Below, piece after piece: positions 25,095 through 33,269 of a stretch of 64,000 nucleotides of DNA (position 1 is the stretch's first letter; the number at the start of each line of letters is the position of its first letter). The notes below the pieces were generated by a model. The model saw only the letters and a list, made by a program, of their open reading frames with translations, did not search any database and had not been told where the DNA came from. A program made the translations under genes and the position numbers. The stretch comes from Leeuwenhoekiella sp. (lineage in GTDB: Bacteria; Bacteroidota; Bacteroidia; Flavobacteriales; Flavobacteriaceae). The stretch is taken from positions 1 to 64,000 of the forward strand of contig PAPI01000009.1 in NCBI GenBank assembly GCA_002708845.1. Direction: 5' to 3'.

Positions 25095-26228
25095 GTGAAA
25101 TTAGAAAAACAAGCCCTTTTAGAAGCTTTAAAAACCATCAGCGTACCCGGCGAAGGTGAAGATATGGTAAGTAGTGGTGCCGTGACTAACGTAGTTACTT
25201 TTGGCGATGAGGTCATCGTAGATGTAACCATAAAAAACCCAAGTCTTCAGGCCAAGAAAAAAACCGAAGTTGAGATTATGAAAGCCATTCACGCAGAAGT
25301 GCATCAGAAGGCTAAAGTAAAAGTAAACGTCAAGGTTGACGCTCCTGAAAAGCAACAGAAAAACGAAATCAAAGGGAAACCTATTCCCGGAATTCAAAAT
25401 ATTATCGCAGTAGCCTCCGGTAAAGGAGGTGTAGGTAAGTCTACCATCACCGCAAACCTTGCTGTGAGCCTTCAACAGATGGGCTTCAAGGTGGGGATAT
25501 TGGATGCTGATATTTACGGACCATCAATCCCGATGATGTTTGACGTGCAGGAAGAAAAACCCCTTTCTGTAAAAGTAGACGGCAAGCAAAAGATGAAACC
25601 TGTAGAGAGTTATGGAGTAAAAGTGCTTTCAATAGGCTTTTTTACCCGTCCTGATCAGGCGGTGGTATGGCGTGGGCCTATGGCTTCAAAAGCGCTTAAC
25701 CAGATGATTTTTGATGCAGCCTGGGGAGAGCTTGATTTTCTTTTGGTTGATTTGCCTCCGGGTACCGGCGATATTCACCTGAGCATTGTGCAGGCGATGC
25801 CGATTACCGGTGCTGTCGTGGTGAGTACTCCACAAAATGTAGCCTTAGCAGATGCCAAAAAAGGCGTGGCGATGTTTCAGCAGGAAAGTATAAACGTTCC
25901 GGTTCTTGGAATCGTAGAAAATATGGCCTGGTTTACACCTGAAGAATTGCCTGATAATAAGTACTTCATTTTCGGAAAAGAAGGAGCACGCAATCTGGCC
26001 GAAGACTTGAACGTTCCACTTTTGGCTCAGATTCCTTTGGTACAAAGCATTCGGGAAGCTGGTGATGTGGGAAGACCTGCTGCATTACAGGAAAATACTA
26101 TATTAGCTGAAGCTTTTGAAGAAATGACTCGTAACAGTGTAGAGCAGCTTGTTAAACGCAATACCGATTTACCTCCTACCGAGGCGGTTAAAATTACGAC
26201 AATGGCCGGCTGTGCCGCAGTAAAATAA
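25095..26228 (+). CDS. mrp: Mrp/NBP35-type iron-sulfur carrier ATPase
   Basis: 377 residues starting with GTG. The N-terminal MIP18/DUF59 domain (about 5-80; ISVPGEGEDMVSSGAV) is followed by the P-loop ATPase with deviant Walker A ASGKGGVGKST (107-117), the ADIYGPSIPMMF motif and VDLPPGTGD (about 219-227). ApbC/Mrp proteins carry [4Fe-4S] clusters to target enzymes. The usual CxxC pair near the C-terminal third is absent; I see ENMAWFTPEELPDNKYFIFG where other families have CPHC. The nifU gene follows with no gap, so cluster transfer may run between the two. Confidence 0.9.
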   Translation: MKLEKQALLEALKTISVPGEGEDMVSSGAVTNVVTFGDEVIVDVTIKNPSLQAKKKTEVEIMKAIHAEVHQKAKVKVNVKVDAPEKQQKNEIKGKPIPGIQNIIAVASGKGGVGKSTITANLAVSLQQMGFKVGILDADIYGPSIPMMFDVQEEKPLSVKVDGKQKMKPVESYGVKVLSIGFFTRPDQAVVWRGPMASKALNQMIFDAAWGELDFLLVDLPPGTGDIHLSIVQAMPITGAVVVSTPQNVALADAKKGVAMFQQESINVPVLGIVENMAWFTPEELPDNKYFIFGKEGARNLAEDLNVPLLAQIPLVQSIREAGDVGRPAALQENTILAEAFEEMTRNSVEQLVKRNTDLPPTEAVKITTMAGCAAVK

Positions 26229-26477
26229 ATGTATATGACAGATTTAGAACTAAGAGGCAAGGTAGAAGAGGCACTGCAGGAAATACGTCCTTTCTTACAG
26301 AGTGACGGCGGCGATATTGCTTTGCTGTCTATTGAAGACGGGCGCACCGTTAAAGTACAACTTGAAGGAGCTTGTGTAGGTTGTAGTGTTAACCAAATGA
26401 CTCTGAAAAGCGGCGTCGAAATGACCATCAAGAAACATGCGCCACAAATCGAAGAGGTGATTAATATTACCGCTTAG
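26229..26477 (+). CDS. NifU-like C-terminal domain protein
   Basis: 82 residues, essentially only the NifU C-terminal (Nfu) domain: LRPFLQSDGGDIALL-type opening (here IRPFLQSDGGDIALLSIEDG, about 20-39) and the cluster-binding CVGCSVNQMTLKSGVE (CxxC at about 53-56). Nfu proteins receive and deliver [4Fe-4S] clusters. ATG directly follows the mrp TAA, so the two are co-translated. A second ATG (26235) would shorten it by two residues. Confidence 0.93.
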   Translation: MYMTDLELRGKVEEALQEIRPFLQSDGGDIALLSIEDGRTVKVQLEGACVGCSVNQMTLKSGVEMTIKKHAPQIEEVINITA

Positions 26478-26500
26478 ACCCAATATTCAACCATTTATTG

Positions 26501-26532
26501 AACTGTCCGGCAATAGCCCGGGCAGTTTTTTT
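26501..26532 (+). terminator. Terminator of the mrp-nifU operon
   Basis: AACTGTCCGG (26501-26510) pairs with CCGGGCAGTT (26518-26527) with one G-U pair, followed by a T run to 26532. Confidence 0.85.
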
Positions 26533-26595
26533 ATGTCCTATTTTAAACTTAATACGAACATTTAATAATATATTTAGAGGTTTAAAATCTGGATT

Positions 26596-27504
26596 ATGGG
26601 TCATTCTAAAGGAAGACGTACTGCCTTAAAAAATATAGCATTGGCAACATCGGGCGCAAGTTTGGGGCTTTCAGCGCTAAGTTGTAATAATGAAAAAAAG
26701 GAACAAGCACAGGAAAACTTAGGCGAGGAGCAAACAGCTTTAAAAGGGAATATCAATCACGCGGCCTGTTATTGGTGCTACGGAGATATGCCTTTAGATA
26801 ATTTTGCCCAGGGAGCCGCTGAATTAGGACTAAAAGGTATTGACTTGCTTAGGCCTGAAGAGTGGGAGGTCGCTGAGAATCACGGTTTAAAATGTTCAGT
26901 GGCTACAGATACCTTTGCCAATATTGAAAATGGTTTTAATGATCCTGCGAATCACGCAGACCTGCAGGCTCAATATGCTAAACTTATTGATAAGGCAGCA
27001 GCCAAAGGAATAAAAAACGTCATTGTATTTTCAGGGAACAGGCGAGATTTATCTGATGAAGAAGGAATCGCTAATTGTGCTGAAGGTCTTCAGCCTCTTG
27101 TAAAGCAAGCCGAAGAAAATGACGTTGTCTTAATTATGGAATTACTAAACAGCAAGGTTGACCATAAAGATTATCAATGTGATCATACCGCATGGGGCGC
27201 TCAATTGTGTGAGCGTATAGGTTCAGATAATTTTAAACTACTCTACGACATTTACCATATGCAAATTATGGAAGGCGATGTGATACATACCATACGGGAT
27301 TATAACCAGTATATCGCGCATTATCATACGGGTGGTGTTCCGGGTAGAAATGAAATTAATGCCAGCCAGGAATTGAATTATCCGGCAATTATGAAAGCTA
27401 TTCTGGAGACGGGTTATGACGGCTACGTAGCGCAGGAATTTATCCCAACTTATGAAGATAAGCTTGCCGCTTTACAGGAAGGCGTGCGCATTTGCGATGT
27501 ATAA
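26596..27504 (+). CDS. Hydroxypyruvate isomerase/sugar isomerase-like Tat lipoprotein
   Basis: 302 residues. The N-terminus carries a twin-arginine pattern (GRRTALKN) and ends in a lipobox (LSALSC, cysteine about 29), suggesting Tat export and lipid anchoring. The remainder is a TIM-barrel AP-endonuclease-2 fold: metal-ligand glutamates and histidines in LIMELLNSK (about 175-183), LLYDIYHMQIMEGD (about 215-228), the AHYHTGGVPGRNEI stretch (about 241-254) and YVAQEFIPT. This is the pattern of hydroxypyruvate isomerase (Hyi/Gip). An exported isomerase is unusual versus cytosolic Hyi, but exported members are common in Bacteroidota. Substrate not certain. Confidence 0.82.
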   Translation: MGHSKGRRTALKNIALATSGASLGLSALSCNNEKKEQAQENLGEEQTALKGNINHAACYWCYGDMPLDNFAQGAAELGLKGIDLLRPEEWEVAENHGLKCSVATDTFANIENGFNDPANHADLQAQYAKLIDKAAAKGIKNVIVFSGNRRDLSDEEGIANCAEGLQPLVKQAEENDVVLIMELLNSKVDHKDYQCDHTAWGAQLCERIGSDNFKLLYDIYHMQIMEGDVIHTIRDYNQYIAHYHTGGVPGRNEINASQELNYPAIMKAILETGYDGYVAQEFIPTYEDKLAALQEGVRICDV

Positions 27505-27559
27505 TATCAAATCCTATTAAATCACTAGACTTTAAAAGGGCTTAATCCGTACTTTTTCT

Positions 27560-27567
27560 TAATTTTG
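27560..27567 (+). promoter_or_regulatory. Predicted -7 promoter element for the ferredoxin gene
   Basis: TAATTTTG, an exact TAnnTTTG match, lies 64 bases upstream of the ATG at 27632. Confidence 0.4.
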
Positions 27568-27631
27568 CGCTCTGAAATGACTTACCTTATGTGAGTCTCA
27601 TAAATCGCCTTAAGGCATAATCGTATTTGTC

Positions 27632-27952
27632 ATGCAAGACATCACAATCACCGTAATTGATCGGGAAGGAGTCGCTCACGCGCTTGAAGCTCCAACAGAT
27701 ATGAATCTAAACCTAATGGAAGTATGTAAAATGTACGAACTTCCGGTTGAAGGAACCTGTGGTGGTATGGCGATGTGCGCTTCCTGCCAGTGTTATGTGC
27801 TTTCCGATCATAAGCTGAATGAAATGGGTTACGATGAGGAGGCTATGCTTTCGGAAGCTTTTCACGTAGAAGACAACAGCCGTCTGGGCTGCCAGATTCC
27901 AATTACTCCAGACCTTAACGGACTTGAAGTCAAGCTGGCTCCGGAGAGTTAA
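27632..27952 (+). CDS. [2Fe-2S] ferredoxin, adrenodoxin type
   Basis: 106 residues. Cluster ligands are seen in CGGMAMCASCQCYV (three cysteines with C-x5-C-x2-C spacing, about 43-52) and LGCQIP (fourth cysteine about 89), the plant/adrenodoxin-type beta-grasp arrangement. Such ferredoxins feed electrons to iron-sulfur cluster assembly or to oxygenases. No partner reductase is nearby. The convergent lipoprotein gene ends 23 bases downstream. Confidence 0.92.
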   Translation: MQDITITVIDREGVAHALEAPTDMNLNLMEVCKMYELPVEGTCGGMAMCASCQCYVLSDHKLNEMGYDEEAMLSEAFHVEDNSRLGCQIPITPDLNGLEVKLAPES

Positions 27953-27975
27953 ACTGAAACTTTCAGAAATCCGGT

Positions 27976-28737
27976 TTAATTCGTTTTAAGAATTTCCACA
28001 GCAATTGGAAGCAGGCGTTCTACAAATTGTGCATAAGCTTTCTTGGAGGGATGAAGTCCGTCAGAAGCAACAAGTTCTGGATCATCGAGGCCTTTTCGGG
28101 TAATATCGGTAATAGTTAAAAAGCTTACGTCAGAAGAAGTAGTAATCTCTTCAGCTGCTTTGTTAAACGCATCAATTTCGGTAGATATTTGTTCCGGATT
28201 GCTGGTGCTTTGTCCAAACGGCGTAAAAGCATAATCGGGAATTGAAATCACAACCACCCGATCCCGGTCGCCTTTAGCCAGCTTTACTGCTGTTCCCAAT
28301 AAATCTTTAAACTCTGTTTTATAGATTTCAAGGCTTCCCCCCTGATATTGATTGTTGACCCCTATTAGTAAGGTGACCAAATCCTGATTTTGTCCTGGGT
28401 TTTCAGCTTTGATGGCCTGTATTAAACTTTCGGTACGCCAGCCGGTACGGGCAATAATTTTAGTTTCCAGTTGTGTTTCAGTTTCGGCTTCAAAAGCTGC
28501 TTTGAGCTGCATCGGGTAATTACAGGTCTCGCATACGCTTTCCCCTATGGTATAACTATCTCCCAGAGCCAGGTAATTATAGGTTCCGCTTAATTCACCA
28601 TCAGCTGGATTGGATTCCGGATTTTGAGAAGGGGTTTCAGATTCAGATTCCCGAAAAGCAACAGGGTCATCTGCCGCTCCACAGCTCAATAATAATAATG
28701 TAAATGTAAATGACAAGTAATATACTATAGCTTTCAT
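27976..28737 (-). CDS. SGNH/GDSL hydrolase lipoprotein
   Basis: 253 residues. It has a lipoprotein signal peptide (TLLLLSC, cysteine about 19), a Ser/Glu/Pro-rich linker, then an SGNH hydrolase domain: block I YLALGDSYTIGES (catalytic Ser about 61), an LIGVNNQY block III (about 125-132), and the block V DGLHPSKKAY (catalytic Asp/His about 228-231). These esterases cut acyl groups from lipids or sugars. It is anchored in the outer membrane or periplasm. The gene is 22 bases downstream of the metallophosphoesterase gene on the same strand. Confidence 0.88.
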   Translation of the reverse strand: MKAIVYYLSFTFTLLLLSCGAADDPVAFRESESETPSQNPESNPADGELSGTYNYLALGDSYTIGESVCETCNYPMQLKAAFEAETETQLETKIIARTGWRTESLIQAIKAENPGQNQDLVTLLIGVNNQYQGGSLEIYKTEFKDLLGTAVKLAKGDRDRVVVISIPDYAFTPFGQSTSNPEQISTEIDAFNKAAEEITTSSDVSFLTITDITRKGLDDPELVASDGLHPSKKAYAQFVERLLPIAVEILKTN

Positions 28738-28759
28738 ACTAAATCTACGAGATATAAGC

Positions 28760-29656
28760 TCAATCAGTTTTATAATCGATAATCTTTTGAGGGCCTTCCA
28801 GTAAAATGCGAACGATTTTTAGCACCCCGTCATCAGTAGTGGCTATTTGCCATTTGATGAGTGAAATAAATCCGTTCTCAAGCTCTAGGCCCGTAATGCT
28901 TCGGGGGTGTACACAGCTACCGTCATTAAAGTAGGCGATATCTCCCGGCTCGGGAAAACGCGGGCGGTGCGTGTGACCGGTTATGGTAAACTGGTTGTTG
29001 CGCTCTACAATCCATTTTTTAGTGCGTCGTTCTACCTTAATCAGTTCCAAATAGTTCTTGGCTGGACTCGTAGGGTCTGAAATGCCGGCACCTTGTAGGG
29101 GTCGCCACAGCACCCTTACCATAAAACGATTAAAACGCCAGCCTATATAATTCATCCAGTCTGCCTGATGGCCGTGGCATAAAAAAAGTTCCTGCCCGGT
29201 TTGTTCGTGCTTTAAAATAATGGCTTCGTGAACTTTTACCCCTGGGAACAGGGGTTTATCTTCCCCGGTTCTTCGGTCAAAATGGGAGTGCAAATTTTTC
29301 TTGACCTGAGACGGATTTTTATAAATCATATCATGATTACCCCAAATCAGATGCAGGCGGTTTTCCAGATAAAATTTATGCATCAGCTCGTAGACATTCC
29401 TATGCGATTCATAAAGCGTAGAAAAGTTCAGGTTTTCCCAAAGCTCGTCTCCATCTCCCAGCTCGCAATAGGTAAATCCGTTTTTATAGTATTGCTGCAG
29501 GGCGTGAAAGTAAATGTTGCGGTTGTTTGCAAAATCATCGGCCCCGCTGTTATCGCCGCGATGACAATCGCTAAAAAGGATAAACTTATCCGTATTGTTA
29601 AACGGAATTACTTTGGCATTTTTAAATGCCCGGTCAAAACGGCTTCTTGAAGACAT
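28760..29656 (-). CDS. Calcineurin-like metallophosphoesterase
   Basis: 298 residues. Metal-ligand segments: LFSDCHRGDN (D-x-H, about 28-37), CELGDGDELWENL (GDxxE, about 59-71), LIWGNHD (GNHD, about 98-104), LCHGHQADW (about 158-166) and TGHTHRP (GHxH, about 225-231). All five blocks of the calcineurin-like fold are present. The FLCHGHQ block recalls UDP-2,3-diacylglucosamine hydrolase (LpxH), but length and the C-terminus differ, so the substrate is not assigned. Cytoplasmic, no signal peptide. Confidence 0.85.
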   Translation of the reverse strand: MSSRSRFDRAFKNAKVIPFNNTDKFILFSDCHRGDNSGADDFANNRNIYFHALQQYYKNGFTYCELGDGDELWENLNFSTLYESHRNVYELMHKFYLENRLHLIWGNHDMIYKNPSQVKKNLHSHFDRRTGEDKPLFPGVKVHEAIILKHEQTGQELFLCHGHQADWMNYIGWRFNRFMVRVLWRPLQGAGISDPTSPAKNYLELIKVERRTKKWIVERNNQFTITGHTHRPRFPEPGDIAYFNDGSCVHPRSITGLELENGFISLIKWQIATTDDGVLKIVRILLEGPQKIIDYKTD

Positions 29657-29697
29657 CTGCTATCGTATACAATACTTTAAATATACGATATGCGTAT

Positions 29698-30474
29698 TTA
29701 TGCAGTTACTTTAGTGTTGATTTCCTTCTCTATACCATTCCATAAAATGATACGCTTTTTAAGTGCGGTAACCGCTGTTTGACGGGCTTCTTCCCACTTC
29801 ATCATGTCTGTACCGCAAAGCTCTTCAATCATTTTTAGAGCCATAGGCCCGTGCTCGTCACCGTCAAGCTCAATGTGGCGGTCAAAATAGTATTTAAATA
29901 AAGTAAGATCTTCTTTTGGGAAGTTCTTCATGATGTTCCCTATGATTTGGGTAAACATGTCGGGGATGAGGTCTTCCCGGCCGAAGGTGAAAGCAGCAGC
30001 GATTTTATGCGGTTTTCCTTCAGAAATGGTTTCAAATGTAAAGCGTAAAAACTCTTTAACGCTATCGGGGATTTCACTTACGGCAATAACCAGGAAAATA
30101 TCAGTCCCGTGGGTAATGTGACTCAGGAAGGAGTTGATCTGTTCCAGAGAAGCTTCTGATTTTTGCATAGCATCCAGATACATCTCAAAATGACTTTGGC
30201 GCTTTCCTTCTAAATTGATGTCTGTCTCTTCGGCCAGAACAATCTCGTTGATAAGGTAGCGTACTTCCGGATTTCCCAGCGGATACCAGGGCGTTGAAAC
30301 TTTGGTCAAATCGTATTGCAAGGATTTAAGCAGAGACATAAAATCCCATACAGCAAAGACGTGATGCTGCATAAATGTTTTTAAATCGGCAGGAGTTTTC
30401 AGTTTTTTATAGAGACTGTGATTAAGAAGCTCTTCCTGAAAAGGTGCAATCGCTTTTTCTATATCCTGTATCAT
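29698..30474 (-). CDS. DUF3050 (heme-oxygenase-like fold) protein
   Basis: 258 residues. It matches DUF3050: LYKKLKTPADLKTFMQHHVFAVWDFMSLLKSLQ near residue 25-57, the EETDINLEG stretch (about 76-84) and FKYYFDRHIELDGDEHGPMALKMI (about 191-214). This is an all-helical fold related to heme oxygenase and TenA-like proteins, with histidine and acidic residues suited to an iron centre. Function unknown. It has its own promoter box 17 bases upstream of the ATG. Confidence 0.85.
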   Translation of the reverse strand: MIQDIEKAIAPFQEELLNHSLYKKLKTPADLKTFMQHHVFAVWDFMSLLKSLQYDLTKVSTPWYPLGNPEVRYLINEIVLAEETDINLEGKRQSHFEMYLDAMQKSEASLEQINSFLSHITHGTDIFLVIAVSEIPDSVKEFLRFTFETISEGKPHKIAAAFTFGREDLIPDMFTQIIGNIMKNFPKEDLTLFKYYFDRHIELDGDEHGPMALKMIEELCGTDMMKWEEARQTAVTALKKRIILWNGIEKEINTKVTA

Positions 30475-30490
30475 CGCAATTAATTTTTTG

Positions 30491-30498
30491 CAAAATTA
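30491..30498 (-). promoter_or_regulatory. Predicted -7 promoter element of the DUF3050 gene
   Basis: The minus strand reads TAATTTTG, an exact TAnnTTTG match, 17 bases before the ATG at 30474. Confidence 0.45.
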
Positions 30499-30552
30499 AT
30501 AAACGTCAGCAATACACCTGTACATTTCGATTAGATAATATCTATCATGCAA

Positions 30553-31731
30553 TTACTTAAAAGCATTCAGGCCGGTAATGTCGAGCCCTGTAATCAACAG
30601 GTGGATGTCATGCGTACCCTCGTAGGTTACCACACTTTCCAGATTCATCATATGACGCATAATGCTGTATTCTCCGGTAATGCCCATTCCGCCAAGGATT
30701 TGACGGGCATCGCGTGCAATTTTTAAGGCCATATCTACATTGTTGCGCTTAGCCATAGAGATTTGAGCCGAAGTAGCTTTGCCTTCATTACGTAAGTTCC
30801 CCAGGCGCCAGGCGAGAAGTTGGGCTTTGGTGATTTCGGTGATCATTTCTGCCAGTTTTTTCTGCTGCAGCTGAAAAGCACCAATAGGTTTACCAAATTG
30901 TTTACGTTCTTTCGCGTAGCGCAAAGCGGTATCGTAGCAATCCATTGCAGCACCAATGGCACCCCAGGCGATGCCAAAACGAGCGGAATCTAAACACATT
31001 AAAGGTGCACCTAATCCTGATTTATTAGGTAACAAATTTTCTTTGGGCACTTTTACATTGTCAAAAATGAGTTCGCCGGTAGCGCTGGCACGCAAAGACC
31101 ATTTGTTATGGGTCTCAGGGGTCGAAAAGCCTTCCATCCCACGCTCAACGATGAGTCCGTGAATGCGGCCTTCTTCACTTTTTGCCCATACCACAGCGAT
31201 GTCGGCAAATGGCGAATTGGAAATCCACATTTTAGCACCGTTTAAAATATAGTGATCGCCTGCATCTTTAAAGTTTGTGACCATCCCTCCGGGATTTGAG
31301 CCGTGGTCGGGTTCAGTTAGGCCAAAACAGCCCATAAACTCACCGCTTGCGAGTTTGGGTAAGTATTTTTTGCGCTGTTCTTCAGAACCAAATTTATAAA
31401 TAGGATACATCACCAGCGACGACTGTACCGAAGCTGTAGAGCGCACCCCGCTGTCTCCGCGTTCAATCTCCTGCATAATGAGTCCGTAGCTTATTTGATC
31501 AAGACCCGCGCCGCCGTATTCTTCGGGGATGTAGGGGCCAAAAGCACCAATTTCAGCGAGACCGCCAATGATTTGTTTGGGAAATTCTGCTTTTTGAGCC
31601 GCTTCTTCTATAATAGGCGAAACTTCACGCTTAACCCAGTCGCGTGCTGCGCTGCGCACGAGTTTGTGTTCGTCGGTTAAGAGGTCATCAATATTATAGT
31701 AATCGGGTGATTCAAAAAGATCAGGTTTCAT
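30553..31731 (-). CDS. Acyl-CoA dehydrogenase, glutaryl-CoA dehydrogenase type
   Basis: 392 residues of the FAD acyl-CoA dehydrogenase superfamily. GVRSTASVQSSLVMYPIYKFGSEEQRKKYLP (split over about 95-125) and the C-terminal VVTYEGTHDIHLLI with catalytic Glu (about 374) are the pattern of glutaryl-CoA dehydrogenase (GcdH), which oxidises and decarboxylates glutaryl-CoA to crotonyl-CoA in lysine and tryptophan breakdown. A saccharopine dehydrogenase gene 13 kb away would fit a lysine pathway, but this is not a local cluster. General acyl-CoA dehydrogenase activity is the alternative. Confidence 0.82.
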   Translation of the reverse strand: MKPDLFESPDYYNIDDLLTDEHKLVRSAARDWVKREVSPIIEEAAQKAEFPKQIIGGLAEIGAFGPYIPEEYGGAGLDQISYGLIMQEIERGDSGVRSTASVQSSLVMYPIYKFGSEEQRKKYLPKLASGEFMGCFGLTEPDHGSNPGGMVTNFKDAGDHYILNGAKMWISNSPFADIAVVWAKSEEGRIHGLIVERGMEGFSTPETHNKWSLRASATGELIFDNVKVPKENLLPNKSGLGAPLMCLDSARFGIAWGAIGAAMDCYDTALRYAKERKQFGKPIGAFQLQQKKLAEMITEITKAQLLAWRLGNLRNEGKATSAQISMAKRNNVDMALKIARDARQILGGMGITGEYSIMRHMMNLESVVTYEGTHDIHLLITGLDITGLNAFK

Positions 31732-31869
31732 AAGCGCTGTTATTAATCTTTAAAGTTTTGCAAGCTTTCACTAAAAATGATGTAAAGAAAGCTGTATTAA
31801 TTCTGCTAAATTTAGAAAAATGCTAAAACTTGTGCTACTCAAAATTGAAATTTCAGCAGGATAGTTTCG

Positions 31870-32595
31870 CTACATTTTAAGATAAAAATCCTTAACCAGG
31901 TTTTGATAGGCATCTGTGTACTGATGCCGCCCTGTTTCGATAATGAGGGTCTCTTTTTGTACGGAAGCTTTGGAGTTTCGGGAGAAGGAGATGAGCGAAC
32001 GCTTTGCGGGTACTTCAGGATTTCCCTGAACATTAGTAATCTGAAGCGGATACAGGTTTGCTTTCGCCGCCAGGCTAATAAATTCTTCTTCCCGCACCCG
32101 CGGAATGATCACACAAAATATACCTGTTTCCTCCAAAAGCTGGTTTACTGAAGCAACCAGCAATTCAAAGGGCATGGCATCTTCAAAACGGGCCTGCTCA
32201 CGGGCAGAGCCTTGCTGTTCTTCGAGCTGTGTGCTTCCTTCAAAATACGGCGGATTACACACAATGAGATCGTAGGTATCTTCAATCTCAGTAGCAAACT
32301 CATAGAGATGCGCGTGATAGCAAAACAGACGGTCTCCCCAGGGCGAGGCCTCAAAATTGTCAACAGCCTGCTCGTAGGCGTCTTCGTCAAGCTCCAGGGC
32401 GTCAATCACTTCGGCATTATAACGCTGTGCGAGCATCAGCGCGATAACGCCTGTTCCCGTACCAATATCTAATACTGCAAATGGGTTTTGATCTACGGGA
32501 GTCCACGCACCAAGCAAAACTCCGTCTGTGCCTATTTTCATCGCACAGCGATCCTGATTAACGGTAAATTGCTTGAATTTAAAGGGTTTAGACAC
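31870..32595 (-). CDS. trmN6: tRNA1(Val) adenine(37)-N6-methyltransferase
   Basis: 241 residues, starting with GTG. SAM-binding motif LDIGTGTGVIALML (about 43-56), ALELDEDAYEQA (motif II), and the N6-adenine methylase motif CNPPYFEGS (about 108-116) identify the YfiC/TrmN6 family, which methylates A37 in tRNA1-Val. The N-terminus FKFKQFTVNQDRCAMKIGTDGVLLGAW is the family's typical start. Catalytic residues are intact. Confidence 0.88.
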   Translation of the reverse strand: MSKPFKFKQFTVNQDRCAMKIGTDGVLLGAWTPVDQNPFAVLDIGTGTGVIALMLAQRYNAEVIDALELDEDAYEQAVDNFEASPWGDRLFCYHAHLYEFATEIEDTYDLIVCNPPYFEGSTQLEEQQGSAREQARFEDAMPFELLVASVNQLLEETGIFCVIIPRVREEEFISLAAKANLYPLQITNVQGNPEVPAKRSLISFSRNSKASVQKETLIIETGRHQYTDAYQNLVKDFYLKM

Positions 32596-32628
32596 AGATG
32601 ATGATTTAAAATGGAAATTGCTTTTTTG

Positions 32629-32716
32629 GACGTGACCCTTTGGGTCGGGCTTTCCGCTATAAGTCCTCGTCCCGATTTTTCGGGACTGTGGGCTTTACGC
32701 TGCTATCCCTTACGCA
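32629..32716. repeat. REP-like intergenic palindromic repeat of Flavobacteria
   Basis: Between trmN6 and rimM. Two hairpins: GACCC/GGGTC (32634-32638 with 32642-32646) and GTCCCGA/TCGGGAC (32669-32675 with 32680-32686), separated by GGGCTTTCCGCTAT, then GGGCTTTACGCTGCTATCCCTTACG-type sequence split over 32690-32714. Closely similar stretches recur in intergenic spots in many flavobacterial genomes. It is GC-rich against an AT-rich background. No coding capacity. Confidence 0.65.
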
Positions 32717-32732
32717 AGACCATCTGGTACTA

Positions 32733-33257
32733 TTATAAATAAATAGCAATCAATCCTTCAGGAGTGTCTAGGGTAATGGTTTTGGTACTGCGGTCAACCT
32801 TCTTAATAAAGTCATCGTTTATGGGAATAAGTACCTCTTTTCCCTTGTGATCAATTTCAAACAGTGCCTGTGCGGTGTTGTCGTTGATACCGGTAATGGT
32901 GCCCACTTGGCCGAAGTAAACATCTTTAACGGTAAACCCAATAACCTCGTGGTAGTAAAATTGATTGCCTTCGAGTTTGGGTAACATAGAAAGCGGCAGG
33001 TAGAGTTCTGCATTGATCAGATCGTCTGCATCTTCTTCGGTATTTACATCTTCAAAATCAATGCGGAGCAGGGTAGATTTATGCAGTTGGGCACTACGAA
33101 TAAAAAAAGGAACCAGATTGCCGTTAAATTCGACAAAAACTGATTCCAATTCTTCGTAAACCTCAGGTTCGTCTGTATCTAGCTTAGCTAGCAACTCACC
33201 TTTAAAGCTGAATTTTCGCACGATTTTGCCCAGATAGAAACATTCTTCTTTGCGCAT
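32733..33257 (-). CDS. rimM: 16S rRNA processing protein RimM
   Basis: 174 residues. The N-terminal RimM domain starts FYLGKIVRKFSFKGELLAKLDTDEP (split, about 7-31), and the C-terminal PRC-barrel domain contains FYYHEVIGFTVKD (about 100-112) and VLIPINDDFIKKVD (about 140-153). It helps assemble the 30S head and binds ribosomal protein S19. It is second in the rpsP-rimM operon, 12 bases after rpsP. ATG at 33257 fits the family. Confidence 0.93.
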   Translation of the reverse strand: MRKEECFYLGKIVRKFSFKGELLAKLDTDEPEVYEELESVFVEFNGNLVPFFIRSAQLHKSTLLRIDFEDVNTEEDADDLINAELYLPLSMLPKLEGNQFYYHEVIGFTVKDVYFGQVGTITGINDNTAQALFEIDHKGKEVLIPINDDFIKKVDRSTKTITLDTPEGLIAIYL

Positions 33258-33269
33258 CGTGAGCGATTA

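Noticed and set aside
32629-32716. Terminator of rimM or trmN6
   Set aside because: The hairpins lack a T tract at the right side, and the sequence matches a dispersed repeat better.
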